Assembly: GCA_947034895.1 (NCBI GenBank)
Contig: OX344762.1
Coordinates: forward strand, 21,556,760-21,620,759
Origin: Rhytidiadelphus loreus
Taxonomy: Eukaryota; Streptophyta; Bryopsida; Hypnales; Hylocomiaceae
Length of the DNA: 64,000 nt
Reading direction: 5' to 3'
The notes under the pieces are model-generated. The model worked only from the letters and a program-made list of their open reading frames with translations, was not told the DNA's origin and did not search any database. Of this stretch, positions 1 through 11,329 are shown piece by piece; within the stretch, counting starts at the first letter, position 1, and each line of letters starts with the position of its first letter. The position numbers were made by a program, and so were the translations under genes.

Positions 1-2718
1 TGAACCTAAATAGTTGAATATCGACCACCATGAGTAGATATACAATGGTATCAAGCAGTACTTGGCGCTCCAGTGTGCACGAATCACATTCTTCCACAGG
101 TAGAAAGTGTAATGTCGGTTGTCTGCCAGTAAGTATGGATGCGCAAAACTGCGTTCACACCAGAGACATATAAGACAACAACATGCAAGACTTCTACCAG
201 TCAAGACGTATCTACTCCCAGGCATTCCATTTATTCGACATTTAAAAATAAATAAAATAGACACGGGTTGCACGCTTAACCTGTTGACAGTCCTTAGATT
301 GCTAAGAAACATCACTCAGTTCCTAGTGCAAATCGAAGAGATTAATTTGAAGGAGTAAGAAGTCAACAGACCTGAAGTAATGAACAGAGAGAAATGCTAT
401 AGCACAGCTCCCAAGAACAACGACCCAAGCATATGGTTTCTGAAGTTGACGAGCGGCATGAGAAATGCGAAGAGGGCTGAAGTGGACAGGGGCCATAGCT
501 GCTGCTGCTACTAGTCCTAAATAACACATCTGGGAAAAGTGAGCTGACACCTTGTGCGCATCCTTCGCTCCTGCAACGAGGAAGTATGTCAAGTACATCG
601 GTGCAGAGAAGTACCAGAAAGTACTGGAGTTTCCTTGCGTGTTCCCAAACTTCGCACAAAATTATGCTGTGAGAAGAAATGGTGCCGCTTACCAACAACA
701 ATGCTTCCGTTGTAGAAAACAAAAGCGATGAAGGCCAAAATCACCGCCAGTAGTGGACTAAAACTTTGAAGCAATGACATCCTTTCAACCCATGCCACTT
801 TTGCAAGAGTGTGCACTTCCCAAACGAGAGCTGTTAATCACGAATCATAAAATTGTCAGACAAAGCCACGTGCCTGATGGAACTGAAATTAGGCATTTCA
901 ACTGGGTTCAGTATGCAGAGGTTTCAAGCAGAGATGGCATTCTTAAAAGAAAATCCATTAAACTGAAATCCGTTGGTGTTTTAAACTTCAGACATAGGCA
1001 GTGATAAATTCTACCTCGGCCTCTGGAGCTGTAGGAATCTTTTTCTTGCACAGTAGTATCTGCCCCGATATACCCGACTGGTGAACTGTCACGTGCGCGC
1101 CTTCTACGAAGGCTTAGCGGAACCTCTGCATCCATAGAAAGGGTCCGATGGGTCCCATCACTGGATGCGGTGTGCTGCAAATCTGTCTTTCGAACTTCAA
1201 TGTTCGAATCAGCCAGAAGTTTAAGGACCTCCAGAACTCCGACACAAGTAACAAAAATCGCCCAAACAACATTCGTCTGCCGGAACATGATGGCGATAGC
1301 AGCAAACTGCAGTAGCGACAAGTCCATCCTGTCAATATCTAGAAAACGAAAAAAGAACCACATTCGTGGCCAAAGGACGAACTTCCTCGATGATGGACAA
1401 CTAGACCTACCATCTTATTAAGTATGACTTCAAATTGCGAGAACTCAATGCAACTTCCAGACGTAGGTGACAGTTAATAAACCATTGTCTTCTAAGTGAC
1501 TTTGATAGTAATATTAGTCGTGAAATAGTAAACAAAAATCCATAAGACTGACCTCAACGCACCAGCGAACTAATCCAGTACGCTCGTTTGAGTCCCGCCA
1601 AATACATGGCCATAACTGCAGTAGTCGACCCCACGTCTATACATCAAGAGAATATCCACACCTCTTTAGCAAACTGAAGAACCGAGGCTTTGAAAACCCA
1701 GCAGATGAAGACACCTGATCCTGAATTCAGGGTGCTCATCAAAGACATTCATAATTCACAAATCCAATGGAGCAGAGCAAATTTAACAAGTTTATAGGGC
1801 TGTGATAAGGCCGGACTTGCTGGCTAGGCTGTGTAAACTTAGGATTTTATCAGAAATTTTCGAGAAAGGGTCCTCTAGGTGTTGATCTCATTACCCTTTG
1901 GGTTTCATAAACACACAGGGGTCCTCGATATAATTTAGATAGGACTAATCACATCAGTACAGATAAAACGCCACAAGCCCGAATAATACACCATTAAATT
2001 TTTAGAGAAAGATTAATAACGGACCTGTATAATACAGAAACGCGAAGAACCAATGGAGAGGGTAAAGTGATAGCAAAAATGCTTTCGACAGCGCTTTCCT
2101 ATCACTCTTTTCGGGCTCCAAATGCCGCAGAATATGGAAGAATAGTAAGGAGCACACAAGAATAAGCACCACATTGATTGATCTCAAAACAGTCGGGTTG
2201 CATATTTCGGAGAGCGAGGAAGCGACACCCAATAATTTTGCTGCAGGCAGAAGAATCCCTGTGTAACCAAGAGACAGAAGATACCTGGAACACAAAAACG
2301 TTCAGCTTAGAAATGCGTACAAGATTTTCCTCCACGTCTACAAATTGAGGATTCATATCAACAGCATGATTTTCAGAGCTCATCGCACTCGATGCTGGAC
2401 ACTCGATGACCAAACTTACAAGCCAGGAAAGGTAGTGATCATAGGGTCCCATTTCTCCAGGTGGCCCGCACAATACTCCTGCGCTTGAGGTATGTGAAAA
2501 ATCTCATCCTGCAACAGAAACCGCACCAACATCAAAACCCTATATGACCTAAAATATGTGCAAACCCCCCAAAATGCAAACCTCACTTTTTTCAAATATA
2601 AAAAGAATACTACCATGTAAGGTTGTTTCACAATGTGGTTGACAAGGATCGACACAGGCACCAAAGAGATGGCCAGCGCCACCACCAGTACCCCCTGCCC
2701 CGCGACTCCCTTCGCCAT
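1..2718 (-). CDS. ALG10: ALG10 alpha-1,2-glucosyltransferase, 3' end outside the window
   Basis: Dolichyl-P-glucose:Glc2Man9GlcNAc2-PP-dolichol alpha-1,2-glucosyltransferase adds the last glucose to the lipid-linked oligosaccharide in the ER membrane. I spliced it by eye on the minus strand, with GT-AG borders and matching phases: exons 2718-2614, 2508-2420, 2284-2025, 1636-1563, 1306-1015, 830-693, 570-372 and 148-1 (incomplete). Together they give 435 codons with no stop; the family is usually about 450-510 aa, so only a short C-terminus is missing. Family hallmarks: PYM-DEIFHIPQAQ across the exon 1/2 junction, WDPMITTFPGL, then LHWFFAFLYYTDVGS, the FRQTN-VVW motif, and HPYLLADNRHYTFYLW in exon 8. 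Many hydrophobic segments fit a polytopic ER protein. A basic, Ser-rich loop in exon 5 (SLRRRRAR) falls where this family has a variable cytosolic or lumenal loop. The first exon starts at the only in-frame ATG before the conserved NHIVKQPYM. Function is by family; the exon borders are my reading. Confidence 0.93.
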
Positions 2719-3748
2719 TGCCGATCCTCAGAGTCAATTCATGCGTCTTTGACCGCAACCGTAATCTTTAAACCCTAAATTGCGACACAACAGCAATTCG
2801 GAAATTAAACCGGAACCCTTCGACCCTAAAATTCCAAAACGCCCTCCGAGAGAGCTCCCTCAACGATGCATGCCAGTCAGATCAAATCGACGAACAGATT
2901 CGGTCGGACTCCACTCTGAGGCGTAGCCGAAGACATCCGAAGCAGAAATTTGCAGGGAGATCCTTGAAGCTCCAACGAAACTATTGTTGGAAGGGAGTGT
3001 GCACTGAAGCCCAACCTAAAGCCCAACCCTAAACCAAGAGCGATGCACTTCCCCGCTGCACATGGATTGCGAAAGAGTTGCTATGGGCCATGGTGCCCAA
3101 GTGCTGAGATCAGACATCAGAGCTTGGGTCGTCCTCAACTGGTGTTTAGCGAGAAACTGAGCAACACCAGCCAATACTGTAAGTCAATTTTCCTTCAAAG
3201 ATGCATTACATGTTTTTTGAGGCCTGGGAGAGCCCGTTTCAAGGCTGTTCCCCGCAGTGTTCCCCGCAGTGAAGGACAACCGACTGTAGGAAAAACAAAA
3301 ATTAAACAAAAATTAAAATTAAAATTAAAATTCTCCAAATGATAAAAGAAGTTGAATTTTTTTTTCTTTTGGAAATGACCTGGTCGCCTCTTGACCACGC
3401 AGGACGCTAAGGTGGCAGGCTAGCTATCCTGTTCCTTGCGTTTTCGCAGTAGGGGAACCCGTAGTCTCTTAGAGGCCTCAAAAATCATCTACTGAGTAGT
3501 TGAAATGAAGATCTTACGGCTACAATTGTCATTGTTTACATTAAAATAAATTGATCCGAAAGTGATTATTTCTAAACTTTGGAGCTCAAAATAGAAAGGA
3601 ATTTTAGATATTGAGCTGTATTATGAAGAGTGTGTGTGACATGGCTAACTAAATTTATCAAAGCCACACTATTTTGAATTTGTACAACTTGACAAATTAT
3701 TAGATTGTATCAATTTAAAATAAAATAAAATGTTGAGGTGAAATTAAT
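2719..3748. other. ALG10 upstream region and AT-rich spacer
   Basis: This holds the probable promoter and 5' UTR of ALG10 (2719-3000) and spacer DNA. A simple AAAATT-type repeat lies at 3302-3340 and a T-run at 3357-3368. ORFs of up to 99 codons across 3043-3398 run through this low-complexity sequence and look like chance. No other gene recognised. Confidence 0.4.
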
Positions 3749-3889
3749 CATTAGAAAAAGAACGGGGTCTCAAGAGGGCCACTAATATAGACTTGTAACA
3801 CAAAAAGTGAAAATAAAGAATATTATTTTTATATTTGTAGTGCTAGTTTAGATCTGGTGGCCCTCTTGAGACCCATTCTTTTTTTAATG
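3749..3889. mobile_element. Small inverted-repeat (MITE-like) element
   Basis: The two ends form an inverted repeat of about 34 bp. The left end reads CATTAGAAAAAGAACGGG and continues through TCTCAAGAGGGCCAC; the right end is the near-perfect reverse complement. The 70-odd bases between are AT-rich and non-coding. The family is unclear because the edges can be read with either TA or TTA as the flanking duplication. Confidence 0.6.
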
Positions 3890-5645
3890 TTTCTAGGTGG
3901 CACTAATTTTCCCCCTTACTAGTAGGGCAAATCAATGTTCTTATAAAGTTTTAGCCATATTGAGCTCGATCAAAAGGGATTCGTAGACCAATTAGATAAA
4001 TGAATCTACTCAAATAAATTGTATCTTTCAAGTTCTTTTAACTTCTTCAATGTAGTAGTCAATTTCTTGAACTGACAATTCCCCCATGTCTACAAACACC
4101 AATGTATGAAATGGAGAGTCAAACTAAAGTGATACAAATTACATCGCCATCAATGTTGCAACTATAGAACACTTGTCTCTTTAGCCCAACTTACACTTAA
4201 CCATTGAGTTGACCTTAGAGAAGCCCCTTGAAGGTCCACAACTTGTCTTTAAATTTTGGAGGTCATGGCCTTACAAACACCAATGTATGAAATGGAGAAT
4301 CAAACTAAAGTGATACAATTACATCGTCATCAATGTTGCAACTATAGAACATTTATCTCTTTAGGCCCAACTTACACTTAGCCATTGAGTTGACCTTAGA
4401 GAATCCCCTTGAAGGTCCACAACTTGTCTTTAAATTTTGGAGGTCATAGCCTTGGAAGCTAACGGGTAGTCACTCCTTAAATATCAAGAATAAACATTTT
4501 AGTGCCTCTTAAGTGGCCACAACTCTAAATTTTTGTTCAATTGGGTATTTTACTTGATTGGTTCGGATTGAGGGCCAAGAGAATATTTGGAGGGTGATGG
4601 ATGGAGCACATATCACCTAGACGATGGTTAGCTTAGGGTACCCAAAAAAGTTGTTTTAACTATAATGTCAGTCCATTTCAATAAGTCAAACAACTTTGAT
4701 CATCTTTTAAATATAATAAAGTATGATTTCACAAAATGTGGTTTTAATTGCTCACACTTATTCATCACAATCAAAGAATTTTAAGAATTTTAAATGAGTT
4801 TTTTTGGTTGAAAAAGTAAGTTTTGTCCTATGCACTGACCAAGAATCTTCAAAAACAAGCATTTTTTTCACCTATATCAAAGGATCTAATTTTTATTTAT
4901 TTTTTAATTAAAAAACAAACTCATTAGGAATATACTGATATACATCTTGATCCCATTGACAGAGGTGCAAGACTTTTTCTTTTCTTTTCTTTTTTTACAT
5001 TTTAGGGTCTTCTTACTAAATCAAAATGAACAAATTAGACAAATTGTGGAAGCTTTAAACAAAAATAACCTTATTAGTGTGTCCAAAAAGTGATACCCCA
5101 AGCTAACCATTGTCCATCCATGTTTGACAAGTGTCACACCCTTTGAGGGCATATGTGTAGATACTCTTAGAATTTTAGAATGGCAAACCATTGGTCCTCA
5201 AAACACTGGTAGATTTCGACAATCTCTCATGTCTGCACTAAAATCTAAGACTTGCTACCCCTACAGTACCTAGACTACTTTTCTAACTACTTCCTTCAAA
5301 GTTTACACAATTAAAAATTGTCAGCATTAATTTAAAAGTTGATCTGTGACGGCAAAAGAGGAATTCAACTTGCTACTTTGCACTGGTCCAGCAAACAAAT
5401 AAATAACTACATACAAACTACATCCAAGTGGCATACTCATGTTCTGGTCAAGATGCCATCCACAGGTCCAGACTTCGTAAGTGTCCAGACGAACAGAGTG
5501 GATACACTCTGAATTCCAAGAGCATCTCCACCTTTACTGATAGGAAGTTCGCAATTGCACGACGCAAGCTTCAATCATAACATTCTTGGAGAGTCTTGGT
5601 ACGCCGGTTTCGATCCTTTGTTGAAAGGATTTGGAGGCCCTACTT
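3890..5645. other. Intergenic DNA with no gene recognised
   Basis: AT-rich sequence without an open frame of note. It contains the 181-bp tandem duplication reported separately. Around 5519 it contains AGAGCATCTCCACC, a string that resembles Harbinger-type MITE ends; I found no partner end for it. Confidence 0.4.
4091..4451. repeat. Tandem duplication, 181-bp unit, two copies
   Basis: Unit one is 4091-4271 and unit two 4272-4451. They are almost identical over their whole length, with only scattered substitutions and single-base indels. They abut directly, with no transposon ends. No coding frame runs through them. Confidence 0.9.
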
Positions 5646-5804
5646 ACTTTCATCATTTCGAAAGCTCAAATCCTGTGTCGCAGGCATGTTGATTGTGACT
5701 TATTCGTTTTGTGGTTTCATGTAACTTATACCCACTTTCATCATTCGAAAGCTCAAATCCTGTGTCGCAGGCATGTTGATTGTAACTTATTCGTTGTGTG
5801 GTTC
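5646..5804. repeat. Tandem duplication, 88-bp period, two copies
   Basis: The block starting ACTTTCATCAT at 5646 recurs at 5734 and is nearly identical for about 70 bp. An open frame spanning both copies (5631-5897) shows the same peptide twice, which simply reflects the duplication. Confidence 0.85.
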
Positions 5805-6775
5805 AAATTGAATGACCGCAGATGTGTCCTATCTTCACTACGAAGACAAAAATTGACCGTAGACAGTACTCTAAGCAGTGATGGGGAATTTCGTTAAAAC
5901 GGTACCATTCCACACACTTGGGCACTTTTACAGTTAGGACTTGCGCGGTGTGAAATCTATACCTGTCCTAGATGGCGCTTCTGTAGTTGAGACTGTACGG
6001 TCTGAAAATGACACATGGAATATCACCAGAAGTTGAATGGTAGGCATGTTAATTTTCTTCCCTGTGTGGTAGAAGTTGGATGTTTTGTTACGAACAAATG
6101 ACTGTTTAATTACCAAGTCTTTCTTTGTCATTCATATCCAATGTTTAGGCAACGTGAATAATGGGTGCTCAATTATGGACGCTCAGACCTGAACAGCTTA
6201 CTCAAAACTTCCTTGAGCACAGCATTAAAGATGTAACTTAGTTTTGTCAATGCACAAGCTCCTCATTCCTCAGTCCCCGGTCCTTGGGTTCAGAGCCAAC
6301 CATATCCACTGCGCCAATTTCACCATCATTACATGTGTCAATCGGTATGTGGCCTTGGAGACCTCGGGAAGATAGAATGCATGCCGAGAATTGAATAATC
6401 ATCAACTTGCACTAAAGTCAGTTTAGGAGATCGTACTCAAATCCATTTTATATCAAGTCTGAGGTCTTCGGAGGAAAGTACTGAAGTGTCATCCCGTGCG
6501 AACACAGATGAAGACATGCAGCAGCGAGAGAAAAATGATTGAAAAACACCCGAAGTCTACGCAATTGGGTTCCTTCGACTCCGTGGATACGGGCGCAACA
6601 CCTCCTGCAACACCCTTTTCTCTGAAAAAAATAGTGACCGAAAGGATGACAAACCTTTAAATGTCAGGACTAAGTTACAAATTATGGAGAATCTGTGGCA
6701 GTCGAAAAACGAGACAACAAAAAGTACCTTTATGGATAAAAGAAGTATTTTTGTTAAATACGAAGAATTCTAAAG
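5805..6775. other. Intergenic DNA with no gene recognised
   Basis: Mixed-composition spacer. A short stretch near 5890-5915 resembles the ends of the inverted-repeat element at 6776-7020, so a degraded relative may lie here. Nothing else is identifiable. Confidence 0.35.
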
Positions 6776-7020
6776 ATGGTCAATTTTGTTAAAATGGTGG
6801 TATTCCATTAAAATGGCACAAAATGAAACCAGTGAAAAAATGAAAACGATGGAAAGATTGTCCGAGGGGAGTGGAAATGCGTGAACTAGGAGTGATTTGA
6901 ATGTGCTAGGTATAAAATTGGCACATGTATGACCCTATCGTGGCACACTTATTCTTCATTTGTAGAAAATATTCCATTAAAATGGCATGCGGAATACCGC
7001 CATTTTAACAAAATTGACCA
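6776..7020. mobile_element. 245-bp inverted-repeat element
   Basis: The ends are inverted copies of about 30 bp: GGTCAATTTTGTTAAAATGG at the left and its reverse complement at the right, continuing into GGTATTCC. Inside each arm is also a direct motif, ATTCCATTAAAATGGC. TAAAG sits immediately outside both ends (6771-6775 and 7021-7025) and may be a 5-bp target duplication. No coding capacity. Superfamily not assigned. Confidence 0.65.
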
Positions 7021-7025
7021 TAAAG

Positions 7026-8036
7026 GCTATCGAACATTGAACCTTCTCTGTTGAAACTAAATTAACTTATCCTACTAGTGCGCAAGCGTGACATCTACCA
7101 GTGTCGTGTACACTATTTCATGTTAAATCTTTGAATTGGTACAAACTGAAAAATATATATTACTGTATTGTACTAACACTACTGTAGTGGAAACTTAGCT
7201 AGAAAAATGAGCACAAAAAAATCTACTAATAATCAAATTTGTCACGTGGATCTTCTTGTGGGTCATTTCTCTAGTCGATGTGGCACAAGTTGGTATATGC
7301 TAGTGTAACTTCCAAATTTTTTGTTCATACGGTTACACTGATGTTGCCATGACACTAATTTAGCACCTACACTAATAGGATAAATCAGTGTATCCGAGGG
7401 ACACATCACATTGGCTTTTCAATGCACAAGTGCTTGCATGTGATCACAATTAATTTGATATGCATATGTTCAGAGCTAGCTTCACATGTGAAAAGTTGTC
7501 CACTCAGAATGTGCACATTCGGAATGTACTGGGAATCTGCGATTAGAGAACCTCTCTGCAAAGGGGCTGACAGGCCATTCAAGAGTTTCATGTAACGATT
7601 GTACGATAACGAACTTATATAAGGCATGAGCGCAGCATTGAAAATATCTCTCATCTTGTTTGCAAACAGGTTTGCAACATGACATGATTCAGGTCCTCTG
7701 GCATTGCAAAGTTTGTAGGCAGCTTTTGCAAATTGTACACTTGCTAGCTGGTAGCCTGGTGACGTACGCTGTAACGATATTCCTATCTTCTGGACGCTCC
7801 GATCTCTTGCATTCAATTGCTCTCCTCAGAATTTGGTGAGAACTGGAAACGTCGTGTGCATTCGTATTAATTGTTTGAACTTCCAGCTCGATTAGTTTAT
7901 ACGAGACCGCTTGTACATCATTTTAAGCTAGCTGCTCCAGGGATGCAAACGCAGGAAGGATTTTGTTGATCTTTGCTGACGGTAGAGAATTGTAGTCGAT
8001 TACAGATTCAGGGCAATTGCGAGCTAGCAAGTGACC
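7026..8036. promoter_or_regulatory. Upstream region of the haloperoxidase-like gene
   Basis: This kilobase separates the inverted-repeat element from the start codon at 8037 and presumably contains that gene's promoter and leader. An open frame on the minus strand (7406-7816) begins with TTG rather than ATG and matches nothing I know. I cannot place a TATA box with confidence. Confidence 0.3.
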
Positions 8037-9476
8037 ATGGCGGCGTCTCGATCCGCGAAACCAGCTGCAGCAGCTTTTGCATTGATTTTCATTGTTCTTG
8101 GGAGTTCAGCATCAAGTGTGTCCGCCACATCGACGCTAGACAATGTCGCGGTGCAATGGAACTACCTCTTCAACCTCCTCACATGTCGAGCCACGGGAAT
8201 TGTAAACGAGCCCAGCCTCATCTTCGCACACCTGCACCTCGCCCAGTGGCACTCCCTCCTGGCTCTCAAGCGCCTCACCCACTCGGAGGAATCCCAAGAG
8301 CTCGTGGTAGCGTTTGCCAGCCACACCATTTTGTCCAATTACTTCGTGTTCGAGAAGTGGAACGCCATCGACCCCTTGCTCTACAAGCAGCTCAATGCGA
8401 TCAACGCCTCGACCTCGCAGACGACCCTGGGCAGGCGCTTGGGCGAAGCCGTCGCTCTCAGCGTCATCGGCAAGCGCCGCCCTGGCCGCGAATTCACCCT
8501 ACGCGACTTCCGAGCCGCGCTCGACTCCGAGGGGAAGAATCCTCGACCAGGACTGTACCGTTACCTCAACGACACGCCGGCGGGACGCGCGGACGCGATC
8601 TTTATCTTCTACGACATCCCGATCGTTCGCCCCTTCGTCATTCCAGACCCGCTCCGTTTCATCCAGACGGACTTGTCCTTCATCAAGCCCCCGTACGTCC
8701 CTTCCTCGGAGTGGGACGCCGCGTACGCGAGCGTCGTCGACGCCGGGAGCGCCGACAACCCGCATCGAACAGCCGAAATGAACATCACGGGGGGCTGGAG
8801 CGCCTGCCCGAAGGTGAACGCCGTCGCCTGCTATCCCGAAAGCGTATGGAACTCCATCGCGCGCTCAGCACTTCCGCCGTCGCTTTCCCTCTACGACACC
8901 GTCGTCGTCTTCGCAAAGCTGGCGGTCGCTATGCACGACGCGCTCATCGTGTTGACGACCCTCCAGTACGGGTTCTTGTTCTGGCGGCCCCAGATGTCGA
9001 TCCCTGCGGGCGACTCCCATCACGCCCCCATCCCGAACTGGACGCCATGGCGAATCACTCCGCCGCACCCCGAGTACCCGAGCGGCACCGTCACGAGCTA
9101 CTCCGCGGCCGCAAGGGTGCTGGAGCAATTCTTCAATGAGACGAAACAGAAACCCAACCCCATTATTCTCTCCGCGGGCGGCGGGGTGTGGGGTCCTGAT
9201 TGTCCAATGTTGCAGGGGCCGATTGCGGACGAGAAATTCGCATCGTTCGCGGATGCAGTGGCGTTTGGACAGCGGTCGCGCGTGTTTGCAGGCGCGCATT
9301 ACCAAAAGTCGGTGGACGACGCCGTTCCCGTGGGTGCTGCGGTGGCCAAGTACGTCGCGGAGCATTGGGCTGAGACAGCGCCGTCGGGGGTGTTACCTGA
9401 CCTTGAGTACTTGAATGTGATCTCAGAGATTCCGAAGCAGCAGCAAGAGTTCAGTCCGTTCCGACTCGATTACTGA
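8037..9476 (+). CDS. Secreted vanadium haloperoxidase / PAP2-like protein, altered active site
   Basis: Intronless 479-aa protein. The start at 8037 is chosen for its good context (ACCATGGCG) and because a signal peptide follows at once (hydrophobic residues about 11-23, Ala/Ser-rich cleavage region near 30). The fold is indicated by FAHLHLAQWHSLLAL (63-77), FLFWRP (313-318), HPEYPSG (344-350) and SRVFAGAHY (414-422). Arg317, Ser349, Gly350, Arg415 and the axial-ligand His421 match the vanadate-binding set of vanadium chloroperoxidase. The usual Lys before WRP is Gln310, however, and the acid-base His after PSG is Thr351. Canonical enzymes of this family oxidise halides with peroxide; related acid phosphatases share the site. 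With two key residues changed, activity is uncertain. The coding region is far richer in G+C than its surroundings. It stands alone, with no co-oriented neighbour. Confidence 0.85.
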   Translation: MAASRSAKPAAAAFALIFIVLGSSASSVSATSTLDNVAVQWNYLFNLLTCRATGIVNEPSLIFAHLHLAQWHSLLALKRLTHSEESQELVVAFASHTILSNYFVFEKWNAIDPLLYKQLNAINASTSQTTLGRRLGEAVALSVIGKRRPGREFTLRDFRAALDSEGKNPRPGLYRYLNDTPAGRADAIFIFYDIPIVRPFVIPDPLRFIQTDLSFIKPPYVPSSEWDAAYASVVDAGSADNPHRTAEMNITGGWSACPKVNAVACYPESVWNSIARSALPPSLSLYDTVVVFAKLAVAMHDALIVLTTLQYGFLFWRPQMSIPAGDSHHAPIPNWTPWRITPPHPEYPSGTVTSYSAAARVLEQFFNETKQKPNPIILSAGGGVWGPDCPMLQGPIADEKFASFADAVAFGQRSRVFAGAHYQKSVDDAVPVGAAVAKYVAEHWAETAPSGVLPDLEYLNVISEIPKQQQEFSPFRLDY

Positions 9477-10533
9477 TCCATTCTCGATCGGGACTTTTTG
9501 CGGTCTGCAGTAACGAGAGATGGATGAAGTCTGGGCTGCTAGCTAGAGATAGAATAGAGTCCCCGGTGTGCTGCAGGAATGTCGATCGTTGTGCATGTTT
9601 TAATTTTGCCTTCATTTCAATGTTATGTTCGCTTGCTCTCTTGTAGCTTTTGAGATCGTTGCTCGAATTTCACAGATTTGCTAGTAAGTTCGAGCTTCGG
9701 GGAGTCGCGCCCGCGAATCTCAGAAGGTTAGACAAGTCCTCCAGTTCGGTGATTTGCGTTCACTGTTGACAGGATTTCTTTCCTTGCAATCATCTCCTTT
9801 TGCGACAACGTATTCTAGTGAGGACTCCACAAGGTAGACCAACAAGACTTAATTAATGCAAAATATGCCTGATTTGTCTGCAGCTGTATGGGGAGATTTG
9901 GTTCCCACTTGTGGACTACGTTGCGAGAGAGTCTATTGATCGGGGGAAATGGAAGTGTAAGTTGTTAGAGATCTTCCTGGAGACGTTAGGATTGGGAGGA
10001 GGCTTTAGTTTCTACGAGTCTTTTGTTGGTCATTTTGATCGTTTTGTTTCTTCATTGACGTATGCATGCTGGCTCTGCCCGCAGTGCATATTGAATTTTA
10101 AGGTATGTACAGCACACCCACAATAAGCACTGCCTCAAATGCGAAACGTACAAGACATTCGGACCAAAAAGTGTCATATTTCCTAGATAATGAACCCATG
10201 GGAATGTACGGGAACTGAGATTGTTTTATGATGGAATTGAAGAATCCCTGCAGCTGCCTTTGGAGCATTGGGTTTTTAAACCTATGGATTATCTCAAATA
10301 ACAAGGCACCTTGAACTCATGATGTTTTGATGTTAAAACAAGTGATTGGTTGCAATCATAGTGTTCATTACTATCTCAAAGTTGAAAGATTATTGTTTCA
10401 ATGACAAGTTTGATCAATGTTGACTTGGCATTGATTCAATGTTGGTGCAAAGTAACTTGTCAAAGTATCATTTATATATGAATCCAACATACAATTTATA
10501 GGTATTACTTTAATGTTGTTTCAAGTAGCACTA
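9477..10533. other. 3' flank of the haloperoxidase-like gene, no further gene
   Basis: The first few hundred bases are probably 3' UTR. Beyond about 10300 the sequence becomes AT-rich and repetitive-looking. A 71-codon ORF at 9911-10126 has no recognisable motif. Confidence 0.35.
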
Positions 10534-10750
10534 CACTAATGATGATAAATAGTGTTACCTACACTAATTGATTTAAAAGAGCTATAAGTTTTTACTGTTG
10601 ATAAATATTTTTACCAACTATAGGTGTAAAGTTCTCCCACTTAAAATGATATTAGGATCTATACACTCAGTAAAAATATTCATCAAAAGTAAAAACTTAT
10701 AGCATTTCTAAAATAGTTAGTATGGCTAACACTATTTATCATCATTAGTG
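10534..10750. mobile_element. 217-bp MITE with CACTAATGATG ends and TA flanks
   Basis: The ends are inverted copies for about 25 bp (CACTAATGATGATAAATAGTG), with weaker inverted similarity reaching far into the element. TA lies directly outside both ends (10532-10533 and 10751-10752), as for Tc1/mariner-type elements. The termini also begin CACTA, but the 3-bp flanks differ (CTA versus TAG), so a CACTA assignment is less likely. Non-coding. Confidence 0.7.
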
Positions 10751-11329
10751 TAGTTCAATACAACTTTAACATTGAGAATTTGACATCATGCAAAACCCTC
10801 AAATTGATTCCATTTACATTGGTTTAATACTACTTCAATGTAATCCATGCAATCTATACACCAAAAAAATTCAAAAGCCAAAAGCCAATGGATTTCATTG
10901 GCTTATGTCCATCAACTCTAGAAGTTACATTTAACATCATCAAAATAGTGACTCCAACAATAAACAAACCATGACACCATAATACAATCCACCAGAAGAT
11001 TCAACCATGGGCTTCAAAATTTCATGAGTTTCAATCAAAACAATCACATGCTTTGCATTGCTGTTCCTTTAACTAAGATTGTAACTAAGATATGTGATTG
11101 TAACTAAGATATGTAAGATATATAAGCCAGTCTGTCCATTCCTCTTTGTTGGGAGCCTGTCGTGGGGAGAAATCGAGACAAGTAATTAAATGAGTATCCC
11201 ACTCAAAACATTCGCTACATTCTGCATGACCGCTAAATCTAGAACTTCTCCCTGCTCGGAGATGTGCAGGCCACTGAGGTGAGCGATAGTGTTGAAAAAG
11301 ATGTATCGTCATGGGCTGCCATTACGATG
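10751..11329. other. Spacer, possibly 3' end of the minus-strand gene
   Basis: AT-rich to about 11090. A 75-codon minus-strand ORF (11085-11312) follows, with balanced composition; it could be a terminal exon or UTR of the gene at 11330-12682. I could not join it in phase with confidence. Confidence 0.25.

Noticed and set aside
45..66. TGGTATCAAGCAG, resembling a retrotransposon primer-binding site
   Set aside because: It lies within the last visible ALG10 exon and matches initiator-tRNA sites only for about eight bases.
2765..2785. AAACCCTAAAT, telomere-like
   Set aside because: A single unit, not an array.
5631..5897. 88-codon ORF with an internal peptide repeat
   Set aside because: It merely translates the 88-bp tandem duplication; no motif and poor composition.
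7406..7816. 136-codon minus-strand ORF upstream of the haloperoxidase-like gene
   Set aside because: It begins with TTG, has no motif and lies in the likely promoter region; better explained as chance.
8136..9365. Long ORFs on other frames and on the opposite strand over the haloperoxidase-like gene
   Set aside because: Shadows of a GC-rich coding region; only the 8037 frame shows family motifs.
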